From positions 21,553,001 through 21,617,000 of the forward strand of contig CM050659.1 of NCBI GenBank assembly GCA_027574665.1: a DNA stretch of 64,000 bases, given 5' to 3'. Under the pieces are notes generated by a model. That model saw only the letters and a program-made list of their open reading frames with translations, did not search any database and was not told the origin of the DNA. The position numbers were made by a program, and so were the translations under genes. This DNA comes from Rhynochetos jubatus. Lineage: Eukaryota > Chordata > Aves > Eurypygiformes > Rhynochetidae. Every line of letters starts with the position of its first letter. The stretch's first letter is position 1. Positions 27,101-42,100 of the stretch are shown here, in pieces.

Positions 27101-30100
27101 TCTCAAGAGCAATCTTTTAATGTAGTAATGAGCAACTGCAGGCTGCTTCTCAGAATAATTTCCAATTTTAGTTCATGTGATAAATTCCATTTTCAAAAAA
27201 TACTTCTCTTCTTTCAACTAAGCCTGACCAGACATGACTGCAAGTAGAAAACCCAGGTGACCACATATATACTTTATATATATATATATAGGTATGTAGT
27301 CTTACACCCTATTTTTAAACTCCTTTAAAAAAATTAATGAAATTTGATTCCACATACCATTTGCTTCTTGAATCCTGAACTTCAGTAACATAAGTAAAGT
27401 TGCAATCGAAGGTTTAGCACATTATAAATATAGAACAGGACATTGCTTTTAAAAAAATATCTTTAAGTATCTTTATTTGTAAATTATATATTTAAGTCTC
27501 TGAAAATTTTGTTCTTTAGAATGCTTAATTTCCAGTTAAGAGCTTTCATGGAACATCCTGATCCAATCAACTCCACATATTCGCTATTTCTATTTAGAGC
27601 AAACGAAAAGACCACATACTGTTGTCTTTTTCCCCACCACAGACAATGCCAGCGTGACTCAGTGTTAAATCTAAGTAATTATTCCATGTTATACTTCGTA
27701 ACCTTTAAAGAAACTCCTTTTAAAAAAAAAAATTAAGTAGGACAGTCAAAAAGGATGACTAACTCAGATTGCTTGGTGCTTTGGTGTACTGCAATGTCGC
27801 AGTTAGATACGAAAGCGAGAGCATGTGGAAAGGCTCCAGGCCACAGAAAACACCGATAACATGAAACTGAAAGTCACTTGTGGGTTGTAACATCTGTGCG
27901 AGAGATGCGCCGGTGAGAAGAGGATCCGTGTGTAACACTGACTGTCATGCAGCATGATAGGCACTACGGAAATATAAAGGAATTATTCGTGGGGTTTTTT
28001 AAAATAAAGGACAAGCAGCCGCATTTACAAAGCATAGCGATGACTTACGCTGGATTTCAATTAAATGAATAACCATTGTATGGAACTTGTGAGTTGATCT
28101 TTAGGGAGCTACACTCTATATTTGAATGACGTTTAGTTGCACTTTCCGTGATCACCACTTTGAATTATGCCTTTATTTCAGCAAAAACCATGTGAAACAG
28201 TTACCATGGTTTGCAGACACTAGATACTGACGAATTGTGTCCCAGAGTATCCCCGCAGCAGAGGCGATCACCCCTGAATCCCCACCTTACCCACTGTTTG
28301 TTTAAACTACCTGCTCCTGAGGCTCAGGTGATACATGGTCATCTGAGGTGACCTTTTCGCTACTTGCTATGGCGAAAGGGTTTTTTTTCTAGCTTGACTG
28401 ATACATTTAGGTCCTTTTTGTGTTTTAAACGGGAAGGGCAATGGTAGGTTCATACACAAATGGAGAGCAATTCGTGCAGACAGCATATGAGACTGACAAC
28501 TGTCACTACTCTGAGACCACGCACGTGTTTAAGCCTGACTTAAAGGCAACTGAGGAAATGAGGCATGAAGGAGATGAGTAACAGGAGGCAGGAACCGCTC
28601 CCACACCTCATGGAGCTCTGGCATGACATTGCACTCATCAACATTCCAAAAAACAGGGCTTATATTGAAAGGATGGATTATACGATTATGAAATCTTAGC
28701 AAAAACGTTGCAGCAAGTGAGGTCTAACGGACTTCAATTTACTAATGAACTGAGCATTTTTTTATTTAACAAAAGAGAGTGGTCCAGCCAAAGGTTTGAA
28801 TGGTTTATGAGATTTTATGGTCTTTTGCAACCTCAGTTCATCTTCTCTCCCTCGAGCCTTTGGTGCCTAATCTCTCAAAAATGTTTTGGAAAGCCTTTGC
28901 AGTTCCCCGACCTGTTCACGTAGGCCAGCAGCTGTCATAACATTTTCCTGCCCTTAACTAAGGGAAGGGCACTTCTGAGTATTGTGTACATCTCCTGACA
29001 GCAGCACAAGTCCTGAGCTGAATTTTAATACAAAAGAATTGGTTCTTTCAGAAGAAAGTACAGGGTTTCTCTAAGACTTTTTCCCATTTTCCTGCTGGCT
29101 GTAGAGGAAAGTACCAAGACAGCATCTGCAAAGCATTATTTTGTCCCCAGAATGGACACAAGTTGTCTCTGGTGAGAGCAGAGCAGTTGAAAATGACCAC
29201 ATGAGAGCTCCTCAGCAGTCAGTCCCCAGAACAGGAGACGGATGAAATGAAAAGTGAGGGTCATAGCCCCTGGCTGTCCTGGCTTTGATTGCAGGGCTTT
29301 TCTCCAACCAGACTCATCTGCAGATGCCATTGGTTCTATGACCAACTATTTTTTGCCCCTTACAGGCCAGTAAAGCCTTGTATGATGATACAGAACAGCA
29401 GGTATCTACATCCCTATTGGACTAGCAAAGGATCAGCTAACTGGCTCTAATTAGTTTTCATGTTTACTGAAAACTCTGTGAATTAAAGGAATAATTAAAA
29501 TTGCTTCATTCTTGAGTAACCCACAGTGATATGCTACACACAAGTGTGACCTGCAAAGGAGGGCAGCCCACAGATACTGCCAGCTTTGCTTTCTTCTCCT
29601 TCAGCCCTACTATCCTTACTTCTGGCAGTAATTTTATTGTCCTCAGAAATACTTTGCAGTCTACTTTTATATCTTGTGTTTAAAGTTCTCTCTTAATAAC
29701 TTGTTTCAATCAGACAATCCAATGGGATAACTTAGTTTTATCTCATATTTTAATTGTTTCTATCTGTTGCTTTTCAGACGAAAACCAATACAGATGAATT
29801 CAGACACACACTGGGGTGTATTAACTGAGTTTATACAATTTCCAACACCTGGCTACAGGCCTTACTATATGTATTGTGTGTATATACATGTATATACAGT
29901 ATATGCACATCCACTGACTCTCCAACAAATGTGCTAAGATGAAGCATGCTATTTTTCCCAAACTATTTAAAGGGGTTTTGCCTAACCCATTACTGGGGAA
30001 GATACCACACTAATTATAGATATTAGACAAGTCCCTTGGGGAAAACTGATATCCAATTATAGTGACTTCACGGGCAGTCACTTCGGGACTGCTGCCCATG

Positions 30101-33100
30101 AAGGCACAGCATCTGACTCTCCACAAGATACACCCTACTACTTCAGGGATCTGCTATGGGCTCCTAAGGAAAGAAGAACACACAGTGTTGTGTTATTTTC
30201 CCTTCCACTTATCCCCAGCACCCTACAGAACAAACCAAAAAAGCCCAATGTGTTTCTAAAGAACTGTTTAAGTGAGCAGCTACAATGAACTCTCTGCTAC
30301 CTCCCCCTCTGGCTGGCATTTCCAAGCTGCCTTCTTCACAGACTCAAGTGACAGAAGATTCATTGTTGCAAAAAAATGTTGTCAGTAGAAAATTAGCTGT
30401 ATTAAGTAGTGTACTGAACAAGTGAAATCTTGCCAGTGTCAGGCCTGTTAAGACTATTAAAGGGTCATTGTGTCTAGAAAGGCAGGAGGGTTTAGCCACA
30501 TGCTGGAGCCGAACAGCCTCCAAACCTCCTCAGGCTCTGCTCTGTCCAGATCTGTTAATTTGCTTCGGGCTCCTCTCCAGTTCTTTCTTCTACAGCAAAC
30601 CCAATTTTTAAATTTCTAATGCCCTTTGCAAAGCAAGGGCTGGGAAAAGTTAGTGTTTCCTCAGAGACAGACAGGGACGTGGTCAAGGAATAGCTCTATC
30701 AGGAAAAGACTGCCCATACCGTACCAGTATAACCATCCCTTAGCAGATAGGATGGTTTGGTCGTCCGTGTTGCACAGAGGGGCAGAGCCGCTGACTTTCT
30801 TGCACCCCACCAAGGCACTGGCTATGAGAGCCCGGGCTGTGCGTTAAGAAAGTGGCAGCTCAGTTCTCTAAGAAGCAAATCACCATAAGGAATTGCATAT
30901 CTCGGTGGGAAACACTCTTTCACACACAGAATTCTCTGTCCGTCAGCCTCTGCAGCACCCATCAAGAGCTGAGGAATTTTGAAAATGGAAGACTGAGACA
31001 GGAAGGAAGGAAATGGGGAAGTGGGTAGGAAAAAGGTCAGAAATATCTCTCCGCTGGCTCACAATTCCTGATGCCACATTATTGCTGCATTTGACTACTT
31101 TTTCTGCCTGGGAACTGGAAATCAAGCACAGTCAAGATGTGTCCTGCTCCCCCAATAACACAGAGATAAGGAGGTAACAGAGATAAGGAATAGACCCAGA
31201 AGCGTGAGACAGAGTCAGAAAGGAGTTACGGAAGCCCCTTCTGCTCTGTGGATGACACAGTGCTTTCCATTTCCCTCATGCTGTGGGAACAGAGAGTGTT
31301 CTCTTGCACCAGAACTTCCCCAAACATGGCATTCAACCAGTAAAGTAAGGAAGGAGGATGAAGAAACCAGTAATGAAAAAAAAAAAAAAAAAGAACCCTT
31401 GAGGTTTCCATGCATGGAAACAGTTACGGAGCTCTAGCGATCACTTACCTTACATGATGCCTTCTTGGCCTTTCTTAAGGGCCTCACGTTAGAGTCAAAA
31501 AATAGTTCACAAAACTTTCCGAGAAACTTCACTCACTGGAGCTGTTTATTGCAGTTTCAGCTACAGATAAGCTATTCCTAGCTTCAGTTTCTATCAGCAG
31601 CTAAATTAAGCTCCCAGTCTGTTTGAATCTGGGCAATTATCCTGGGGAACCAATATCCACAAGATGCATCTAAGACCCGTAATTTAGGAATATTTTTACA
31701 GGAACAGCCACACAGAGGAGGACACCACAGAGATGGACAAGAACAGTTAAAGATTTCTAGCAGAGATTTAATGCCTTGGGCACTTCTAGAGAGCAACCAC
31801 CTACTACCCAACAAGAGCCAGGGAGAAGTTAAAGGGTACCAGTCTTTAGGACCATTGTTTCCATGCTCGCCAGCTGTGCTCCCTGCTAAGCACCAGCGTG
31901 GATAGGCAAGACCCTGCCCTAGTTTTTTTTCTAGGCTGGCAAATAACAATATTCCCTCTCTTTGGGCAATTTTAGACCCCGATCTGGAATGTGCAGCCTG
32001 GGCTGGGTTCATCCATTCCTAGATTGCTGGAATGCCAAATCCATCTCATTTGTAAATCATATTCAAGGGCTGTAGGGATTTGATGATTAAAAAAAATTCA
32101 AAGTAACTGTTTACTTTGCATAGATTCAAAAACCTCCAAAATGTTTTCTGCCAGGCAGAGACTTTCAGTCTGACTGGGATATTTGGATAGCTCAGCAACA
32201 CTCAGATCATCACAGCTACAGAAAGCAGTCTTGTCTTTGACTCCAAAGATGTCCTGAGTTTCCACTTGATTTGCTACTTCTGCTTTGAAGGTGGCTATCA
32301 GTGGATTGTATCCATGAACTGATAACTGGATAATGTCAGACTGCAGTTTATCTGAACAGATTGTAAAAGGCTAGATGTAATCTGACCAAAAGTGAGAATG
32401 TAGTGTATCACATCTCAAGGGAGCCTGATCATTTGTTTTCAATGATAATTACTTTAGAGCAATAACTTCTCTCAAAGGATCATAACTGAGGACCATTTTA
32501 ATGGAGATGTCATAATACCATATTAATTTGTTAATTACCAGCTGCAGCTCTACTGAGGCTATTACTCCCCTCTTTTCACACTTACGGAATTTTCCTGTAT
32601 TGCTGTCAACCTTTTCACTATATTCCAGCTAATGCAGAAAGACTTAACTTGGCTTAAATGCTGCAAAATTATCAACTAAGAGAACAATCTTCATATTTAA
32701 CCTCTTGCCTTTGAAGCTTCAAAAAAGTTGCTCAATCTTTTCTTATTGCTCTTTGTCTATCAGCAGATATTCTAGCTAGTAATGTGGCTGTTCATAGTAG
32801 TTTGTCTCACTGCATTTTGTAATAGTTTATCAACTGAGGCAAGTTGATTGCACAAACTGCTTAATACTAACTCAAATAGCACAGATTTATTTTAATATTT
32901 GGAATAAAGCACAGCTGAGCTTTTCCAGGTGGTAACTAATATGATAATTAAATAAAAGATGACTTTTTAATGTTTGTCATTCTGTTCTCTCTTTTTGTAG
33001 AATGTGAAGTGAATCATTGGAATATGAACAATAGAGATTTGGATCACAAGCATAACATTGGTATTCTAAAAGCAGATTTAAATGCCTGTATCCAATCTTG

Positions 33101-36100
33101 CATTTAGGAGTTTCAATTTGTCTCAAGTTCCTGAGAGAACAAGCTTGTAAGACGCTGAGATAGCTGAATTTAAAATGTGAACCTTTCCTCTAACTTAGCT
33201 TGCAATCCAAGCCATAGCTTAACCTATTCTGGACCACGATCTTAAGACTGCTTTTTTGGCTCACTCTTATCATACCGGAACATCTAATTGTTCTATTAAA
33301 TTTCACTGTTACACAGAAAATGTGTATCTATAAATTGCCACAAGTAAAGCAATGTGCCAGAAAAAGTCTTATCTTTTTCCCTTTGTTCTTACTGATGCAT
33401 TACTTGTGTCCCTTCCCCTGTCCAGTATCCAGTCTTTGTGCTAGTACAAGCCAATTTTAGTACTTCGTACTATGGAACTGTGAAACCAAGTCTGAAAATG
33501 GCATCTGATCTATACAGCATGGAGCTACCTCTAAGCCCTGCTACTCTATCATGTATTAGCATTATTCATCTGGTGAATAAAGTAGCCTTCTTTTGGAAAA
33601 GAAAAAACACCCACAACAAAAACATGCACACATTTTAAAAAATAGCCATTTTAGTCACCAGAGCATGTTCCACATGCTAAACATGCTGTTTACAAGAGAG
33701 AAACACTGCAAAAGTTCTCATTATCCACTAAGGTCATTCAGCCCCAAAGGATGCTTCTAGTTAGAAGGCAGGCAGTGAAAGTAGGCCATTCACAGATCTG
33801 TCCAGTGAGGGGTCACTGGCGAACAATAGATTCTCTGCAAGCAGTTTCCCCTACGTTTTGCCTCCCATAGCCCTCCCAGCATGTTCCTGGCACTTCAGAA
33901 AGGTCTGAGCAGCTTTCCTTGCACAGGCTTCTGCTAAAAACAAAATTATCTGTTGGAACAGATAATATTAGTCAAGATTTAAAACTCAGATGGGAACCAT
34001 TTGCTTATTCAAGATAGCAGATTCAGAACAAAAACTCTCCCCAGAGACCTGTTACACAGCAGAGCTGAGGGGAGTTTTGCAAACATGTAAACAACACATT
34101 TTAAAGCGAAAAAATGGAGTCTGTGAACCCTCATCTACACATTGCTTGCAAATACACCAAGCAAAGCAGGAGTGGAGGGTAGCAGAAGCCTGCAAATCTA
34201 CAAACATAACATTTGGCAAGATTCCAGTTATCTCTAGAGGCTTAAGCAGAGCAGGTCCAGGCAAAATTTTACTGCGGTGCCTGATAAGAAGAAGCGCCAG
34301 TCAGTCAGTGGCTGGTTTCCTAGGCAGTGTCAGAGAATGAACTGCAATTAGTAAAAATAACTTCAAACCAAAGTCAGGGAGAGAAAAAAATAGAGGATTT
34401 TTCATTTCTCCTAATAAGTGTGGCATATTGATCAAGATAAGGACGGAAATGAACTCTTCACCTACTTGAATTCCCACTGGCTAAGGTATATAGAATAAAT
34501 GATTAATTCCAATGTTGCTTGTCATCACATAAATTGTATGTTTAAGTCCTTGGACATTTACTACGTGGCTGTATTAACACTCCAAAAAGCTTCATTCATT
34601 TGTTGGTATAAACCACACTTCCAGTCTGCTTAATCTTTGACAGACAGGTCTCATTGTCCCCAAAATCCTTTGCTACACAATACAACAAAGACTTAAATGA
34701 CTCTGTAGGCCTGCCCTGCTACCCACACTGCCCTGCGCTTCCTGCCCATATAGCCCTGGAATTCATGACCATGCAGATTACTAAATTACACACTAGGCCA
34801 GGGATTAAGCGTGGCTCTTTGTATGGGAGCATCTGAGGTCTGGAAGAAGATTTTACCTGTCACGGTCTGTGCTCATTGGGCCTTGATGAGAGACAGAAGG
34901 AAGCAGCGCTGCAGAAGATCACAAACACTGGTGTGTGATAATCAGCGATCTGTATATGATGACAGGATAACCTGACTGGTGCTGCCCTGCACACAGGTCT
35001 AGGGAGCTTTAGACAGACAATAACCAGCCCACTATTTCCAAAGCAGCTCAGCAGCTTCTTCCCTCTTAAAATAAAAGGAGAAAATGTTCCCTGTTCTGAC
35101 AGACCTAACGGCCTTCACTGTACCCTAGCAGAACTGAAATGTCTAAGGGTTAGGAATGCATCCTGCAGTTAAGCGAACATACCAACAAGCCAAAGGGAGG
35201 GGTATGGAAGCTCATCAGTTGTTTTAAATTAGCTGCTAATCAAAGCTGAAGTTGCTTCTGATTGCATTCAGAATGCTTAAGAGTTATCTATCCAAAAGAA
35301 AAAATAAAACCAAGGCTTGAAATAGCATAAATGTAATCACCTCAGGGATATTAGATAGGTTTTGTCCACAGGTACATACAAATGTCACAATGCTTCTCAC
35401 TTGAAAAATCAGAAGTCTTTAGTAGGCTGTAATGTTGATGCCTAGACAGGTCAGAGGAGAGTAGACTCTACCCAATTGTAACTTACAGATGGTTGCCAAT
35501 TCCAAGCTTTGGCTAAGTCTGTTTAGAAGTTCAATAGTTAAAGAATTACTGTACCAAGGACAGTATAATGATAGAAATCAGGAAAAGTCTGTAGAGAGAG
35601 ACACATTTTTCAAAAACAAATTGTTTGCCCTTTAAAAAAAAATATAGTAGGTGTTACCATCTTGTTTGGTTTCCTTCTCTTTGCACACATATTCTTCATT
35701 TCAAACAGCAAACCCTGACATCTTCCAGTTTCTATTAGCTATGTTAATAAAGCCATAGCAGTGTGAAAGATGATACTGCGTTTCTCATTGTATTTTGTGC
35801 TCATTTGGAGCTCAGCGAATGACAGGAACTATCTAAGGCCTGAGAGACAAAGTTCAGAGCATAGTCACCTTTACGGGTTTGTTTCAGAGCAAACTCTGCT
35901 AACAAAATACACCGAATGGGGACCAGCAAACCACAATGCGGTGATGCTCTGGTTCAGCATCATTCTATTACATCAAAGAGTAGCGTCACTACATGCCAAC
36001 ATGATGACATGTCATTTTAGAGGAACCAAAACTGCCTTAGATCTGCAAATAGCCTCCTAGCAGCTCATAAAAAATTGCAAACCCCCAGAAACCCTGGGAG

Positions 36101-39100
36101 AACAAGCACTGGAAGCGGATCTGGTCTGCACAGACTCAGCAGGACTCTTTGGAAGTTGTTGCCAGTGCTCCTTTTGCAGCCAGAACAGCCACTGTTGAGC
36201 TACACAAACTACTCTAAGCCCTTTCTCTAGAGCCACCAGCTAGGGAACAATCATTAGACTGCTCTTTGAGAAAAATAAGCAAAGCATACTTTAAACACAT
36301 AGAGAAAAAAGAATCCTCTATTCATCATTGCTACAACTGGCTTTGTAATTCCCTTGTTCATGAAGTGACTCCAATTTCAGTTAAACCACAGCTATCTGCA
36401 GCGATGTTTTTCCATAGGAGTCTGTTTTGAAGCCTCACACCATGCTGTATTTGCACAATGTGCAATAAACTGCTCCCTCAGCCACACGTATCTGTACCAG
36501 CCCCCTTCAGACACTAGATTAAGTTGTTCGGAATCCCCGTATTTATAATGGCCTATCTTTTAGCCAGAAAGAACAGCAAAACAGTAAATATGAGTTAAGG
36601 CATTCTCTGCATTGGGATCTCTGAATAAATGTTCACTCCTATGGAGTCTTAGATCACATGAAGACTCCAGTGTCCTCTCACTGACATCAATACAGAGAAA
36701 TAATGACTTCAGTGAAGTACAACCCTGATGCCAGAGATGGAAGAATCAGGCCCAGTACGCATCACCCCTTCACTGCCACGGCTCTTGCCAACACAGCTCT
36801 TTGCTTGGCTGAATCAGCATCAGCAGGAATGCTGTCTTACATCTGCCACTGACTGGAAATGCCAGCTCTGCAAGTGTCTGCCAACCAAAGCCCAAGAGAT
36901 GCCATGGAGGAAGGCTGAAGGGTCAAGGCTTAAAAGCAGAATAAAGGAAAAGGAAACTGAGAAATAAAAGGAAATAGATAACATTAAGAAATACAGAGGA
37001 AGCACAGCTATATGGTCCACCTTCAATGTGCATCAGACATGGGAAGACCATGAAAGTCAATACTCCTACTTGTAGGGTGAGGTGAAGCATCTCAGTTTGG
37101 GGCAAGGGAACAGAGAGTGTCCTTGCTCCCATCGTGAAACCAAGCACCGAGGGTGCCATGGGAGACTCTTGCTAGTATGTTTTTATTTGTGTATCTGGAG
37201 ACAACCTCCCTGCTTTTACTATTGCTCCAAATGATAAAGCCAAGAAACAGGCACCCAAATGCTGAATGGCGGCACTGTTGGCTATGGGCAAGGCAGGCCA
37301 CAGAGGCTGGGTTTCGTGTTGCCAGCTGTCACAGAGGATGTGCCCAAGCACAGGACTTACATCCTGAACACTGGGGTTTTACTTGAGTCTCAAAAGCTGC
37401 ATCACTTTCTCTTTCCTTTCCAGAAACAAAATTTTCCATCGACACAAGTCACACTGCAGTGTCAAAGCTCTTATCTAACTGGAATAACAGCTATTTTATC
37501 CTGGGAAAGTGAAATTTAACTATCCAGACACTTTGTCTTTGAGAACAAATCCAAGAAATGAAAAATATATTTTACATATCTATGTGTTTCTGGTTGCAAA
37601 AGCAAGTAGGGAAGAAATTTGGGACAATTCTTCAGATACTGTGATTTACCAGTATCAAATCAGTATGACTAAGTTTGATAGCAGGTTTTTTTCTGTCACT
37701 ACACCACTCTAATGTTAACAGCTCATACTGCACTTGTTAAAGAAATAACTGACCTTTAACACTGACTATTTTCTTTTCCTCTCCACTGAAGCAATAGGGT
37801 AAGTGCATATCCTTTTCAAACTATCAGCAGCTTCAAAGGCTTTTTTGGGTGAGTATCTTCAAGTCCAGCAGCCTTCCATGAAAGCAAGAGAGATCAGATC
37901 CCCACCTGTATTTAGCACTCAGCAGGCTAGTACTGGGAGAGACAATGTTATCTTGAAGATATCTTGCATCTCTGACTGTAAGCCTATCTAAATTACAAGA
38001 TCTACCTACATTCAGCCATCCAATAAAGGTCAAATTAGTGATCTATCTTTCTTTAAATTAAACAAAAGAATGCTAAAGCCTGATCCATGCTCTAATGAGT
38101 AGAAATGTGACATTCCACAGCTTCTTGTGGTGGTTTTATGGCTCCCTAACTCTGTTGAGAACCTGCATGCTCGGAGAGCACATTCAACTGGTCACGTATG
38201 GAGAGCTGTGTGCTGCTTCACTCCACTCCAAGCCTAGGGTCAGCTCTGGGGTAGAGGCCACTTACACTGATGCGCTTGCCTGATTCAGACTGTACCTACA
38301 TACTCCCAGACTCCTCTGGCTCATGTTCTTCAAGTGCCTTATCCTCCAACATTGCCTGTGTGCATACTAGGGATGTTTTTTTTAAATTATATTGTGGATC
38401 CATTAAATGGATCTTTAAAAATCCCTATTACGCCTGCAGTGAACACTAAGTCCAAATGCTCCACAGTTGAAAGCAGATGGACAAAAATCCAGATCTGCCC
38501 TTGTCTCCAGCTGCAGTTTGGGGCAGTTCCATGGTTTTGTCCCAGCTGTGTGCTTTTCTCCAAAAATCAGTAAATTTAATGCTTAGAAAAAAAGTTCTTT
38601 GGTGCAGGGCTTCTTTTGTGGTTTATACAAAGTACAACTGATCCTGACCTGTAACTGAGGCCCCAGGCCCTGCTGTACTATAAATACTGAAAACAATCAT
38701 CAGACCAAAGAAACTAGAGTCTTTGCACAAATGCTCCTTTTAAAATATGAGCTGTTTGGATGGTGTCTTCCAATTTGGCTGGAAACAGTGCTTTACCTCC
38801 CACATTAATATAGCCATTACAGGACAGATATATTTCTAATTTACTGGAATAATTCGATTCTTCTGCAGAGATGGTGTAAGAAATGTCTGTAGTACTTGCA
38901 GTAGTATGCAAGTTCAAGAAAATGTCATCAAGTGATAAGTAAAAAGTAATTGATTTAAACAAAATCTCTTCCACAATTTAATTTTCTGGTTAGGTTTCGA
39001 CATAGAAGTACTGGGAAATTCTGATATTTTTACACTGATATGTCGAGAGAATAGTATCTCAAACAATGCGTTGCATGTCAAGAACCATAGAAATTAAACT

Positions 39101-42100
39101 ATGCAGACAATTTGTAAATATACTTTTTTGTTTAGACTAGAATGCAAATTTTACACAGCACATACAGCTCTTAAATCCTACCCAAACAAATTCAGGGACA
39201 AAGCAGATTTTAAGAGTACATACCTAGAACTGTAGGTTTTGTTTAGTTCCAAAACTTGTGCAAAATATTTTGAACTTAATTTAAACATAAGAAGCATTAG
39301 CTCAGAAAGGCTGACCAGCAAAAAGCAAAGCACATAGTCATAACTACATTTCATTAGTACTTCATCTTGCAAGAATAAGACCCCTTCATTCTTGGAATAC
39401 AGTGGTTAAAACATTAACTCTGTAAAGCTAAAATCAGATCAAATGCTGTATGTTTAGCAAAAAAGAGTAAAGCCTACTAGTTCTGACAAGCAAGTGGTGC
39501 TTGCTATGGTTTTGGAAACCCTCCAAACTTTGTAACTTGAATAGCTAGTTGTGCTTAGAAAGAATTAGGGTAGGGAGTTTCTGATCTGCAGTGGCATTTA
39601 GGAGCAAGCAAAGGGCACTAGATCTTAGAAATGTGTGTAGATTTGTTCAGAGGCCATTTGTATTCAAAGCTGCCCAAGACCCCAGGCCACAACACTCAAG
39701 AGAAACAGTTAATGTTCCTTTATGTTCACATCTCATGGTGAAGTAAGCAGAGATTTGCTGGAGGTGAGTGCTGATCAGACAAGCTCTTGCTGGATTTGCA
39801 AAATGACTGGACAGCAGCAACACTTCCAGTGTTGTACAGCCCGAGCAAGAATAGAGAGCATACTAAAAAACACAGGTGATGGCTTAAAACTAGTGCTCCC
39901 CAGGCTCTCTAATATAATGCACAATACCAAGATTACACATAAATAACTCGCTTTCACTCTAAATAGCTATAGATTCTGTTGTACAGATCAGTGCAATTTT
40001 TCACGCGCAATTTTGTAGTTTAAAGGAGGTTAAAGTTTTTACATGTTTCTTCAAGTGATACACCCATTAGACACACAGGCTATCAGTGTTTCAACACCAA
40101 GAAACTCAACTATCCTCTGCAAAAATAAGTTCAGGGTTTTTTCTGCTTTCTGCCTAGTCAGTGACACTGTTCTCACTTCTTGATACTGGTCTCCACCTCT
40201 GGATATCAGATTAGACACGTATAGTTACGCCTAAGGATGGAAAGGAAGGCCTGTCTCAGAAAAGAGATGCTTGACATGGCCAGAACTGTGGTCCAGGACC
40301 CCATTAATTTACTTTTTTTTTTTTTTTTTTTTTTACACAAATCTAGAGTGGCATCGCTGAAGTCAACCAAGTGACTTCTTAATGCTAGCAAGGCTTTTTC
40401 ACTAATGTAAAGAACAGACCTCCAACAAAGCTAAACCAGGGGAAAACTCTGGTATTTTTCTGATATTTATGATACTTGTCTATCTGAGGAGTCTAGGAAT
40501 AAGGCAGGACCAGAGTGAAATCAAGATCTGGTATTCACCAATATTTTGTTAATCGCAATTTTTGAAATGTACTTCTAGCACTGATACTCCCCCATTTAAA
40601 ATTCTCCCGTCATATACTCGGTAATTCAGTGAGCTCCTAATCTTTAATTTGGAAAGTTGAAGCAAACTTTCCTTAAGACCTCACTAAACCCCAGGTGTTC
40701 TGGATCTTCCCAATACAATTATACTATGAGGTGCAAAGTAAACAGTCTAGTCCACGTATAAATATTTAATAAGACGCTTGGATCTGGAGCAAAATGGAGT
40801 TAACTTAGTGTTCCCTATTTATAACGTAAACAGATTAGTTGCATGACACATGTTAGTACAAACTTTCCTTGACTATAAACATTTGCTGATGTATTTCACC
40901 AATAACGCAATGTATAGGAACAGAGGAAGGATTTACTCTGAAGAGCGCATGTGGACAAGGTCCAACTTCGCAACCTCCTCTCACCTGACAGTGACTTTTC
41001 CTGAAGGCTCCCGAGACCAGTTTCCTGGGCAACAGGATCCTTTCTACTGGCAAAGAGGAAAATGACCCCAGTTAAAACTCACCAACAGACACCAAGAGAA
41101 GATGCTGTTGTGCCCCATGTAACCCCACACTCACGATGCTCTGCTTGCTGAAGGACGGGCTCACCAGCCATTTCCAGCAAGGACCTGCAAGTCAGATTTC
41201 TTAAAACTAAACAACGTCAAGCACGTTTGCTACCTGCCTGAAGACCCAATTCTGCAATGTCCTAACTGCCCTCAGCTTTAGTGTATGTTTCTGTCTTCAG
41301 CGAGACTGTCAATGGTGATATCGGATTTGGGTCTGACAACTAATGCTGAAGAAGACACAAGCAACGGCAGGCACAGCAGCCCATTTTAGCTTCCTTCCCT
41401 CAGCCTCCCTCTCTTTGTATTTATGTTGTAAGCTTGAGTGTCTCCCTATGGCTCTTCTTATTGTTTGCAATGCTGAGAACTCACCTACCCGGAGGCTCTC
41501 AGTACCCAAGTGCAAGATAATTCAGTGCCAGCAGTGCTGGGAAGCTTCCCTGGTGCAGCCTGGCTGTATGCAGCTATCACTGTGGCCTCAATATATCTAG
41601 CTGACCCAGCTCCTCTCTTTGCACGAAGGGTGACCATACACTATGTTGTCCTCAGTGCTGTAGGGAAGGAACCAAAAAGAAAAGGCTCCACAGTAAGAGG
41701 GAGACTGAGAGCAGATGCACACGCTGAACTGGCAGGGACATTCAACTGGGAGATCCCACCAGAATTCAAGAAGTGACGAGCCCTTCCCACTCCCTGAAGG
41801 TGACCAGCACAATGGTCACTCCTCCTTGGTCACTGTTCCATCAGAGGAAATGAAATAGCTATGCCTCTCCCAGCAGGTCAGCAGAAGGTCAGTGATATTG
41901 GGAGATCCAAATCCCATTACTGTTGGGAACAAGGAACTCAATTCTATTCCATTTCAGAACCCTTCTTAGAGGGGTCAGAAAAACCTTAGCCTAAAGTCAC
42001 AAGCATTTGCTAAAGACAATTCAGATGGGACCAAAAGCAGCCAAAAATTTTGAGGTATGAAAAATGTACTATTTCCTCCCAGAAGGAACTTCTTATTCCT

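Noticed and set aside
31159-31195. Two nearby copies of ACAGAGATAAGGA.
   Set aside because: Too short to call a repeat element; simple local duplication or chance.
31584-32012. A 142-codon minus-strand open frame followed about 40-50 nt downstream by AATAAA, suggesting a small gene or part of a long terminal repeat.
   Set aside because: The protein resembles nothing I know. A few open frames of this length are expected by chance in 64 kb read in six frames, and I could not find paired ends or flanking duplications to support a retroviral relic.
36455-36490. A plus-strand CAATAAACTGCTCC resembling the poly(A) region near 31.54 kb on the other strand.
   Set aside because: The shared bases are few and no longer similarity extends on either side.
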